In this document: positions 1-7,206 of the stretch, one piece after another
Layout of the letters: each line of letters starts with the position of its first letter
Numbering within the stretch: position 1 is the stretch's first letter
The notes under the pieces: model-generated
The model's database searches: none
The model's input: only the letters and a program-made list of their open reading frames with translations
Told to the model about the DNA's origin: nothing
DNA from: Bacteroides sp.
Lineage (GTDB): Bacteria; Bacteroidota; Bacteroidia; Bacteroidales; Bacteroidaceae
Reading direction: 5' to 3'
NCBI GenBank assembly: GCA_019412865.1
Contig: DXOJ01000574.1
Span: 1 to 8,956, forward strand
Length of the DNA stretch: 8,956 bases
Position numbers and translations under genes: made by a program

Positions 1-71
1 TATGTAAAAAGTATGTCTACAAATAGCTAATGTATTTACAATATTCTCTATTTCCGCCCGAATTAGCAATA
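1..71. other. Left-edge intergenic stretch, no gene seen
   Basis: A/T-rich sequence beyond the candidate terminator. I see no open reading frame, no TAnnTTTG promoter box on either strand and no tRNA-like structure. It may be the start of the spacer to the next locus. Confidence 0.5.
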
Positions 72-115
72 AATGCCGGAAGTAAATCGCTATTAAACGA
101 TGGCCTTCCGGCATT
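72..115 (-). terminator. Hairpin after the last gene, likely transcription terminator
   Basis: AATGCCGGAAG (72-82) pairs perfectly with CTTCCGGCATT (105-115), an 11-bp stem. The 22-nt loop contains a further 4-bp pairing, ATCG (86-89) with CGAT (98-101). The structure begins 43 nt after the TAA of the terminal lipoprotein gene, where the operon transcript should end. On the minus strand the stem is followed by TATTGCTAATT, which is T-rich but not a strong T-run, so it may be a weak intrinsic terminator or an RNA 3'-end stabiliser. The symmetric stem could also act on a convergent transcript. Confidence 0.55.
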
Positions 116-158
116 GGACTTATATCATACTATTGAAAACGGTTCATCAATATGATAA

Positions 159-1940
159 TTAATAGAACTGATAGAACTTACCAGGAATTGAGACTTTATA
201 GTCTCTGTTCACAAGTTCATTCGCTTCTCGTTTATAGTTATCATTTACATAGAAACGAATCCAGTCTATTATCATTCTTGGTCCTTCTGTTGCATAATTT
301 GCAGGATTAATTGACTTCAGTTCAGTATCCCAACCTGCCGGAAGTTCAGAAGAAACACTATTACCTTCTCCGAACAAGTCCATTCGCATTACTAAATAAA
401 GACCTTTCGCTCCAACTGATGTCCCCGTAGAAGCTTTGGTAAAAGGCCATGAATCCAACATATCCCTTGTGACTTCCAAGGTTGTAGAACCATTGATACC
501 TAACTTTATTGTATTTTCATCGACCAGTTCCATCCAATAAATATTATATTCTTCTACCTTAGGGATAGCGGATACCACACTCTTCACATCACTAATGACC
601 TCTCCTCTCACCGACTGGGTGATTGCAGAGCCGGAAACATTCTTAAGTATACAGATTGATTGCTTAGCCTCTTTACATGTAGTGGCTGTTGCTGGATTCT
701 TCACCTCTATCATTGGTACAAATCCTGTTCTATTACCTCCTAGACGAACTTTCATTTCAATGCGCATTCCCGGATAAATACGAGTAACATTTTGTGCCCA
801 CATCTGCCCTAAAGACTTACAGCAATGTATTCCTGCCGTTCCATAATTGGTACCTTCTACACCTACACAAATATTCAATTCACCTTCATCAGTAACTTTT
901 GCGTATTTGGTCCAATCAATCTTTAAAACATTTCCTCTATTGGCATCCGTTGCATTACCTAATTTTTGGTAATCTCCCGATGTTGAATTTTTATGGAACT
1001 CAATGGCATAATCAAACTTCCACTGACTGCCCAGTTCGGCATTCGGATGTGCTGTTCCTTCATCCATCTTAGCAGTTTCTTTACCCGTAAACCAATCATC
1101 ATCATAAGAAACAAACATGATGTTCGGATTCTCATATACAGTAGTCATATCATACAAATCAGGATCAGCCATCGATTCCAGGTCTGTCATGGTAATAGTC
1201 AATGCAGGAGCAGTCATCGGATTGGAAGAAGAATTACTTTTTAGATTCAATACCAACTGCAAGTCGCCTGTCATTTCATAGTCCTGTTTGATAGTCACAG
1301 CAGCACTTTTGACCGAAGTTCTTCCTGCAGGAATAGTTAAAGTAGAAGGTAGATTGTCATACCTGCCCTCTTCCCCTTCCTTCGGAGTAATAGTGACTTC
1401 GAGTGGCACAGAACTCGGTTTGTCTACTTTGGCAACCAATACAAACTTACCACCTTCTGTCACCACATTTTCTGTATTATTTTCCAGAGACATGGATATC
1501 CGATAATAATCAGATACCTTGATTCCCTGACTGGAATTAGCCATCTTATAACCACGTGCGAAAGCAACAAACTCCATCGTAGTAGTACCAACCAATCCGG
1601 AAGTCTTAACCGGAAAATCCACCTGAATCTGCTTCTCTCCTTTTGGGAAAGTAACAATACTACTAAATGGTTCGAACACGTTCGCTACATCTTCCGTTCC
1701 GGCTTTTGCCGTAAAGTAAATATCGAAATCTTCGTTAGCTACCACCTCATTACCATCAGCATCTGGTTCCACTTTAATATCCACTTTCAAGTGTTCTCCC
1801 ATCACAAAGGCCTTTTCATTGATGCTCATTGTCAAAGGTACAGCTTCCGGCAGAGGACGATACTTGGTTTCATCCTCACATCCTGTCAAACCGATGGTCA
1901 ACAAACATACCGGAAGTATTTTATATAATATGTTCTTCAT
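159..1940 (-). CDS. Calx-beta-like surface lipoprotein with GH16-like non-catalytic C-domain
   Basis: Probable surface glycan-binding protein in the position usually held by SusE/SusF-type proteins. Lipobox LTGC gives lipid Cys21, followed by EDE, an acidic run consistent with surface export. Residues about 36-147 and 148-255 look like two tandem Calx-beta/Ig folds; the second has VVTEGGKFVLV, STLTIPAGRTSV and a final LTITMTD. Residues about 260-568 resemble a GH16-type concanavalin jelly roll: NVLKIDW early, GMRIEMKVRL, EEYNIYWMELVDENTIKLGI (463-482), then GPRMIIDWIRFYV near the end, comparable to the terminal VDWVRVY strand of GH16. The GH16 catalytic motif ExDxE/ExDxxE is not found anywhere in the domain, so a binding role is more likely than hydrolysis. 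Five cysteines (358, 373, 374, 422, 430) cluster in this domain. It is the last gene of the operon, 45 nt after susD. The lipoprotein and Calx-beta calls are fairly firm; the GH16-like fold is inference from strand patterns. Confidence 0.82.
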   Translation of the reverse strand: MKNILYKILPVCLLTIGLTGCEDETKYRPLPEAVPLTMSINEKAFVMGEHLKVDIKVEPDADGNEVVANEDFDIYFTAKAGTEDVANVFEPFSSIVTFPKGEKQIQVDFPVKTSGLVGTTTMEFVAFARGYKMANSSQGIKVSDYYRISMSLENNTENVVTEGGKFVLVAKVDKPSSVPLEVTITPKEGEEGRYDNLPSTLTIPAGRTSVKSAAVTIKQDYEMTGDLQLVLNLKSNSSSNPMTAPALTITMTDLESMADPDLYDMTTVYENPNIMFVSYDDDWFTGKETAKMDEGTAHPNAELGSQWKFDYAIEFHKNSTSGDYQKLGNATDANRGNVLKIDWTKYAKVTDEGELNICVGVEGTNYGTAGIHCCKSLGQMWAQNVTRIYPGMRIEMKVRLGGNRTGFVPMIEVKNPATATTCKEAKQSICILKNVSGSAITQSVRGEVISDVKSVVSAIPKVEEYNIYWMELVDENTIKLGINGSTTLEVTRDMLDSWPFTKASTGTSVGAKGLYLVMRMDLFGEGNSVSSELPAGWDTELKSINPANYATEGPRMIIDWIRFYVNDNYKREANELVNRDYKVSIPGKFYQFY

Positions 1941-1985
1941 ATCTTTATCTATCTAATTATCATAAATGAATCTTGTTCCATTCTC

Positions 1986-3809
1986 CTATTTCCGTTGCCA
2001 GCCCGGATTCTGTTTCAACTCATGATTCAACGATATCTCACTCGGAGGTACCGGCAACAGGTAATCGCGGTTAGCATCAAACTGATAGCCTCTCGGAAGA
2101 AGTTCCTTCTGTGGGTCGAGCCAGCCGTCTGTAGTCAGAATTGTTTTCAAATCCGCTGCATTTTTAGGATCGAATGCTTTGTACAATACACCGTCTGTGC
2201 CAAAATAAGCACCAGTTCCACGCTTTCCCTGAATCAGTTTATGAGCTCCCCAACGCATCAAATCATCAAGACGAAAACCTTGCAAAGCCAGTTCTGCACG
2301 TCTTTCCCGACGGATTTCCTGCAAATTGGCAGAAATGGTATAACCAAAATCTGTGAAGTTAGGATCGATTTCAGACGGGTCAAGATAGGTCACCCCAGCG
2401 CGCTCACGCAATGGTTTTAAAGTCTTTTCCAAAACAGCAGGAGTACATTTTCCCAGTTCTTCCGCTGCTTCCGCATAAGCCAGCAGAGCTTCCGCATAAC
2501 GGATCACCGGAAGAGACGTCTCGCCCTGCCCGCTTACATATGTGGTATCGATACTCATACGGATGTGATAACCGGTAGCATTACGCGCGGGACCGCCTTC
2601 AGTCAGATAAGGGGGGCGAACTATCTGTTTGTTCTCTTCCGAATATTCCTCTACCAGCATCGCTTTCGATTTTGATTCCGGTGAGGTTGACTTAAATTTA
2701 CAATTTGAATGCATAACCGTCGCCAGCAAACGTCCGTCACGGCCTTTGAAAGTCAGATTAAAGTCTTTAAAAATTCCGTCAGCAGGATTAATGGGGGTTC
2801 CGTCAGCATTCAGATAATTATCAACTAACGACTGAGATAAACCTGCCGGTCCGCTGTTATCTACATAACCAGCTCCCAGATTACTGCTCAGATTATGAAT
2901 CACACCATCTGCTATCGAATATTTCTTCCAAAATACAACCTCTGTCATATCCGACAGGTCTTTTGAGTTGAATACATGCGCATAAGCATCTTCTATATTC
3001 ACTGCATTCTTATCAGTAGCTTTTGTGTTCAAAGCAAGTCCCATACCAAACAGTTCATCGCCCAGTGTCAGCACCTGTCCCAGTAGGTCTGCCGATTTAT
3101 CTTCAGCAGCGGCAAAGTCTGTTCCTTTATGATATTTCTCCCAAGTACCTTCATAAAGAGCCACTCTCATAGCCATAATAATAGCAGCTTCCTTACAAAC
3201 TCTCAAACCTTTATACTGACTACGCGAGTGAAGTAATTCCTTAGCTGTATTCAGATCGTCCAGAATAAACTGCGCCACTGCGGAACGGTCACGCGGAGGA
3301 ATCTGCAAACCGCCGACAGTTGCATTGCCATCCCAGAATCTATCCATCACAGGAATACTTCCAAATCTGGTCAACAAATAAAAATGCCAGTAGGCACGGA
3401 AAAAATAAGCCTCACCTTTCATTGAAAGTACATCTTTCGTCTCTTCTGTTTCCGGCACTTTATAGTATTCAAAGAAATAATTCACATTACGCAGGTTCTG
3501 ATATCCTTTCTGCCATTCCGTAGTACCTCCTCCGTTTTCCTGCAATTCTCCGTTCAGACGTTTGTCATAAACCTCCGCAACGATATTATCACTGTTCTTC
3601 TCTTCTCCACGAACTCCCATATCGTAAGTCCCGAAAGAAGGAAGTGCTATATACAAACCGTTGATATAGTTGTTCACGGCACTTGCATTGGAAAGGAATG
3701 TCTCACTATTGGGTGTTGTCAAAGGCTCTCTGTCCAGGAAGTCCGAACATGCCGACATCATGAAACTTGCCCCAACCACTAATAATATATATATTTTTTT
3801 CATCGTCAT
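1986..3809 (-). CDS. SusD/RagB-like surface glycan-binding lipoprotein
   Basis: Partner of the upstream SusC-like transporter. It sits on the extracellular face as a hinged lid and delivers oligosaccharides to the channel. Lipobox MSAC gives lipid Cys21, followed by SDFLDREP, the usual SusD N-terminus. The N-terminal TPR-like helical region is at about 22-240, including AYFFRAYWHFYLLTRFGSIP (134-153). The C-terminal RagB/SusD domain carries LPVIRYAEALLAYAEAAEEL (433-452), the family hallmark beginning EIRRERRAELALQGFR (498-513) and the terminal NPGW (601-604). The 607-residue length is at the upper end for the family, and no truncation is visible. The start is ambiguous: ATG at 3809 (MTMKK) or ATG at 3803 (MKK). 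The later one puts the A/T-rich leader element 10 nt upstream, closer to the spacing of the other three genes, and gives a standard lipoprotein signal. The glycan contacted cannot be read from sequence; the context suggests the GH18 product. Confidence 0.97.
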   Translation of the reverse strand: MTMKKIYILLVVGASFMMSACSDFLDREPLTTPNSETFLSNASAVNNYINGLYIALPSFGTYDMGVRGEEKNSDNIVAEVYDKRLNGELQENGGGTTEWQKGYQNLRNVNYFFEYYKVPETEETKDVLSMKGEAYFFRAYWHFYLLTRFGSIPVMDRFWDGNATVGGLQIPPRDRSAVAQFILDDLNTAKELLHSRSQYKGLRVCKEAAIIMAMRVALYEGTWEKYHKGTDFAAAEDKSADLLGQVLTLGDELFGMGLALNTKATDKNAVNIEDAYAHVFNSKDLSDMTEVVFWKKYSIADGVIHNLSSNLGAGYVDNSGPAGLSQSLVDNYLNADGTPINPADGIFKDFNLTFKGRDGRLLATVMHSNCKFKSTSPESKSKAMLVEEYSEENKQIVRPPYLTEGGPARNATGYHIRMSIDTTYVSGQGETSLPVIRYAEALLAYAEAAEELGKCTPAVLEKTLKPLRERAGVTYLDPSEIDPNFTDFGYTISANLQEIRRERRAELALQGFRLDDLMRWGAHKLIQGKRGTGAYFGTDGVLYKAFDPKNAADLKTILTTDGWLDPQKELLPRGYQFDANRDYLLPVPPSEISLNHELKQNPGWQRK

Positions 3810-3813
3810 TCTC

Positions 3814-3819
3814 TAATTA
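3814..3819 (-). promoter_or_regulatory. A/T-rich leader element at the susC-susD junction
   Basis: TAATTA overlaps the susC stop codon (TAA at 3817-3819) and lies 4 nt before ATG 3809 or 10 nt before ATG 3803. The same hexamer precedes the other three genes at 8, 14 and 13 nt, so it favours ATG 3803 as the true susD start. No Shine-Dalgarno sequence is visible, which is normal for Bacteroides, where A/T-rich unstructured leaders promote initiation. The functional role is inference. Confidence 0.35.
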
Positions 3820-6800
3820 AAAGGTGAAATCAAGTCCGAATACGAAGTTACGGTTCATCGGGTATACCATACCGTTACCATTCTGCTTCATAGGAGAAGT
3901 CAGACCCGGAGCCGTATTTTGAGCATCACCGCCAGCCGACATGTTCACCTGATTCAGTGTTTCCGGATCAAATTGTTTCGGCAGTTTCGTTATGGTGAAT
4001 AAGTTATCGCAAGTCACATATACTTTCAGATTGCTGATACCAATATGTTTCAGCTGTTTTTTGTTGAAGGTATAAGCAACCGTCAGATTCTTCATACGCA
4101 TGTAAGCGGCGTTCAACAGATAACGTGTGGTGTTATATCCGGTATTTACCAAAAAGTCTTTGTCATCCTTCCAGCCGGTCAGACGCGGCAAGTATCCATT
4201 CGGATTCTCTGTGCTGAAATAATCGAGATGTTCCTTGAAATTGTAGTTGTTTCCACCAAACATATAGTTACTTCCGGAAATCGGAAAATCTCTCTTTGCC
4301 ACACCTTGCAACAACGTAGATACTTCAAAGCCTTTATATCCCAGATTCAAGTTGATACCGAACGAATATTTAGGAGTCGTATTACCAATAATCTGCAAAT
4401 CTCCGTGATCTGACAAAGTACCTTTACCTCCGTCTACTCTACCGTCGCCATTGGAATCGATATATTTTAAGTCACCGCGACGCCAAAGGTCATTCGATTT
4501 GAACGCTGTCAGGTTTACATTTCTCAGGTAATCATCAATTTCACGGTTTGACAAGAAGAGGTCGTCTGCACGATATCCCCATATTTCGCCAATATCCATA
4601 CCTTCATAATAACCTTTATTGGTAGCCAGACCTGTATGATTATTGTAAATGATGCCTTCCGGATTATTATACTTGGTCACAATAGCCTTGTAGTTAAACA
4701 CATTGAAACCGATTCCATAACTGAAACCACATTTCAGTTTATCATTCCAGTTCACAGAAAGTTCCCATCCACGGTTACGCAAAGTAGCGTTGTTCACTTT
4801 AGCACGGTCGTTCGAGGCAATACCACTGATACTTGGAATAGACTCTGCCGGACCAATCATATCCCGTGTCGTACGTTGGTAGAAGTCGGCAGTAATCGAC
4901 AAGCGATTCTTTAATAACATCAAGTCAAAACCTAAGTTGGCGTTATCCACTTTCTCCCAAGTGATATAAGGGCTGATCATTTTCGGAGTCTTGGCAATTG
5001 TTCCTTTGGAAGCCGTGGAAGACGAAATTCCGGGCAGCAGCCAAGCGTTGGTCCCTTGTGCATCCAACGGCATTTGAGCAATGTAGTCATATAAACCTGC
5101 ACCATTCTGATTTCCCAGACGACCGTAAGATACACGTACTTTCAACTGAGACACAGGAAGTGCCAATTGCTGGAAATAAGGAGTGCGTGCGATATCATAA
5201 CCGGCAGAGAATGACGGGAAGAATCCCCAACGGTGTCCTGGAGCAAAACGGGAAGAACCATCATAACGTCCGCTGAACTCCAGAAAATAAATATTATTGT
5301 AGTTCCAGTTCAGACGAGTATAGAATCCCATCGTAGCCCAGTGTGAACGGGCTTCACCTGCTATCACATTTCCGCTGGCATTATTAAATGAATAAATATC
5401 GTTACTCAACATACCGTCTTTATACATATATTCTTCCGAATACTCCTGCAATTCCATCTGGTAACCCGCCATTGCCTTAAAGAAATGATCTCCCCACTGG
5501 TGAGTATAAGAGCTTGACAGATTAGGCGACAGATAATAATTGAACATGCTACCACGTGTGTAAGAGCCGAAATACATGTTTTTCCAACTAATGCCGGGAT
5601 ATGTAAATCCTTGTCGCTGATTAGTGGCATCACCCGGTTTGAAAGTGCCTGCAGGAGTTTCGTACTTCTGGTCATCTTTCATTTTCAGGTTATTATTTTC
5701 CACATCAAAACGTATTTTCATTTCTCCGGTGATATCCCAACCTTCCAAAGGAGTTACGGTAGCCGAAAACGACAAAGCATCCGAAATACGGTTTCTCTGA
5801 TAATTGGAATTTTTCAGATACAACATTTCATTCCAGCTAGGTATGTTATATTCAGATTCAACAGGCAGTTCAGTCACCTGAGTCGGACGGTGGCTACCGA
5901 TCTTATTATACAGAATCATCTGATTAGCCATCGGGCGTTTGATCATCTGCAAAGTAATATTGTTATTCAGGTTGAAACGCAGCCAATCACTTGTCTTAAA
6001 CTGTAACTTGGTATTCAGGTTATATTTACTCAGATCATCCTGTACCTTATCCAGCAAACCTTCCTGATAGGTATATCCCATACCAATATAATAGTTTACT
6101 TTATCAGAACCTCCCTGCACGCTCAAATTGTGAGAATGGCGGACAGATTTGTCTTTGAAATAATACTCAAACCAGTCTGTATTACCGTATTGATTGTAAT
6201 AAGCACCTGCCCAGTCATCACCAGTAGTATTCGCTTCAATCCCCGGGAACTCAGCCGAATAAGGATTCTGCATAAATCCCTTAATCTTCTCAATTGTCTT
6301 ATCCGAAATCTTCTGCAAACCGGATGAAGCTCCTCCATTATCATACTGTTGGTTATTATACGCAGCGTATTCCAACGCATTCATCATTTTAGGCATATTG
6401 ATAGGTGCACTGAAACCTACCGTACCACGATAAGTAACACTGGCTCTTTCTTTTTTCCCGCTCTTCGTTGTTACCAGAACCACACCATAAGCAGCACGCG
6501 CACCATATACAGCAGAAGCAGAAGCATCTTTCAGTACACTGATACTGGCAATATCGGCCGGGTTCACATTCTGCATGCTCTGCTCCACTCCATCCACCAA
6601 TACATAAGGCTCGCCACCGTTAATAGAACCGATACCGCGAATACTGAATTTAATATCGGCACCGATTTCACCACCGACACCACCGCCTACTGCATCCGAA
6701 GCAAAGTTCAAACCGGCTATATTACCTTGCAAAGCACTGGTAACATCCGTCACAGGACGATTCACAATCGCGTCATCTTTCAATGTAGCGACAGCTGCCG

Positions 6801-7176
6801 TAATGGTATTTCTTTTTTGTGTATCCATACCTACCACCACAACTTCATCCAGCACCTTAGCATCTTCCTTCATCACCAGTCTGTTACCTTCCTGTTTAGT
6901 GACTTTTACCTGCAATGGGGCATATCCCACATATGTAACAGAAAGAGTGCTTCCTACTTTTCCTTGAATAGAGAAATTACCGTCAATATCTGTAATCGTT
7001 CCTCCGGTTACACCTTTTACCATGACTGTAGCACCGATAATAGGTTCTCCCATTTCGTCTACCACCTGTCCCTTTATCAATTTTTGTTGTGCCAACGCAC
7101 CCAGAGGAAATAATAACAGGAGCATCAGAAACAGAACAAAGCGTTCTTGTTTTCTCACGAACTTCTTTTTTTCCAT
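3817..7176 (-). CDS. SusC-like TonB-dependent outer-membrane glycan transporter
   Basis: Imports oligosaccharides across the outer membrane using TonB/ExbBD energy, with the SusD-like protein as extracellular lid. A type I signal peptide ends near Ala29 (ALA/QQ). A carboxypeptidase-regulatory-like domain follows at about 33-105, with GQVVDEMGEPIIGATV and DIDGNFSI. Next come a TonB-box-like LDEVVVVG (109-116) and a plug at about 120-240 containing FSIRGIGS, YVLVDGV and VLKDASASAVYGARAAYG. The rest is a beta-barrel ending in the aromatic strand FGLDFTF. A DSNGDGRVD loop (907-915) resembles an EF-hand/dockerin-type calcium loop. At 1119 residues it is somewhat longer than archetypal SusC (about 1000). 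There is no N-terminal STN signalling domain between signal peptide and regulatory-like domain, which argues against direct FecI/FecR-type control. The plug reads GMDTQKR and ARAAYG where many relatives have GYGTQKK and SRGANG. The start is the only ATG before the signal peptide. The stop is 7 nt before susD, which indicates co-transcription. Confidence 0.97.
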   Translation of the reverse strand: MEKKKFVRKQERFVLFLMLLLLFPLGALAQQKLIKGQVVDEMGEPIIGATVMVKGVTGGTITDIDGNFSIQGKVGSTLSVTYVGYAPLQVKVTKQEGNRLVMKEDAKVLDEVVVVGMDTQKRNTITAAVATLKDDAIVNRPVTDVTSALQGNIAGLNFASDAVGGGVGGEIGADIKFSIRGIGSINGGEPYVLVDGVEQSMQNVNPADIASISVLKDASASAVYGARAAYGVVLVTTKSGKKERASVTYRGTVGFSAPINMPKMMNALEYAAYNNQQYDNGGASSGLQKISDKTIEKIKGFMQNPYSAEFPGIEANTTGDDWAGAYYNQYGNTDWFEYYFKDKSVRHSHNLSVQGGSDKVNYYIGMGYTYQEGLLDKVQDDLSKYNLNTKLQFKTSDWLRFNLNNNITLQMIKRPMANQMILYNKIGSHRPTQVTELPVESEYNIPSWNEMLYLKNSNYQRNRISDALSFSATVTPLEGWDITGEMKIRFDVENNNLKMKDDQKYETPAGTFKPGDATNQRQGFTYPGISWKNMYFGSYTRGSMFNYYLSPNLSSSYTHQWGDHFFKAMAGYQMELQEYSEEYMYKDGMLSNDIYSFNNASGNVIAGEARSHWATMGFYTRLNWNYNNIYFLEFSGRYDGSSRFAPGHRWGFFPSFSAGYDIARTPYFQQLALPVSQLKVRVSYGRLGNQNGAGLYDYIAQMPLDAQGTNAWLLPGISSSTASKGTIAKTPKMISPYITWEKVDNANLGFDLMLLKNRLSITADFYQRTTRDMIGPAESIPSISGIASNDRAKVNNATLRNRGWELSVNWNDKLKCGFSYGIGFNVFNYKAIVTKYNNPEGIIYNNHTGLATNKGYYEGMDIGEIWGYRADDLFLSNREIDDYLRNVNLTAFKSNDLWRRGDLKYIDSNGDGRVDGGKGTLSDHGDLQIIGNTTPKYSFGINLNLGYKGFEVSTLLQGVAKRDFPISGSNYMFGGNNYNFKEHLDYFSTENPNGYLPRLTGWKDDKDFLVNTGYNTTRYLLNAAYMRMKNLTVAYTFNKKQLKHIGISNLKVYVTCDNLFTITKLPKQFDPETLNQVNMSAGGDAQNTAPGLTSPMKQNGNGMVYPMNRNFVFGLDFTF

Positions 7177-7190
7177 AATATTATATTTAC

Positions 7191-7201
7191 TAATTAAGAT
7201 T
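7191..7201 (-). repeat. 11-nt leader repeat, copy 2 (before the susC-like gene)
   Basis: The minus strand reads AATCTTAATTA, identical to 8880-8890, inside the 30-nt gap between the GH18 stop codon and the susC start, 14 nt before the ATG. No promoter box is present in this gap, which points to a post-transcriptional role or coincidence, not a second promoter. Confidence 0.35.
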
Positions 7202-7206
7202 CTATT

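Noticed and set aside
152..1963. 10-nt inverted repeat flanking the last gene (ATGATAATTA at 152-161 and TAATTATCAT at 1954-1963) as mobile-element ends
   Set aside because: Purely A/T-rich, overlaps the stop codon at one end, no transposase between the copies and no target-site duplication; chance is likely.
1995..2420. 141-codon plus-strand open frame within the susD-like gene
   Set aside because: Antisense to the conserved SusD C-terminal domain, with no lead-in signal and no family resemblance; a shadow of the real gene.
2611..2616. Run of six G (C on the coding strand) inside the susD-like gene as a phase-variation tract
   Set aside because: Too short to be a convincing slippage tract, located mid-gene, and the frame is intact and conserved on both sides.
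4441..4461. DSNGDGRVD loop as a dockerin domain within the SusC-like protein
   Set aside because: Only a single calcium-type loop is present, inside the barrel sequence; similar loops are common in the SusC family and there is no paired dockerin repeat.
6349..7113. 254-codon plus-strand open frame opposite the 5' end of the susC-like gene
   Set aside because: It lies entirely antisense to a well-supported SusC coding region, has no recognisable domain and no promoter box upstream; its composition (rich in His, Arg, Thr, Ile, Ser) is typical of a shadow frame.
7177..7206. Possible cis-antisense sRNA start near the susC 5' end, as known in some Bacteroides glycan loci
   Set aside because: I searched the plus strand in and around this gap for TAnnTTTG and found none; no hairpin-plus-T-run was seen either.
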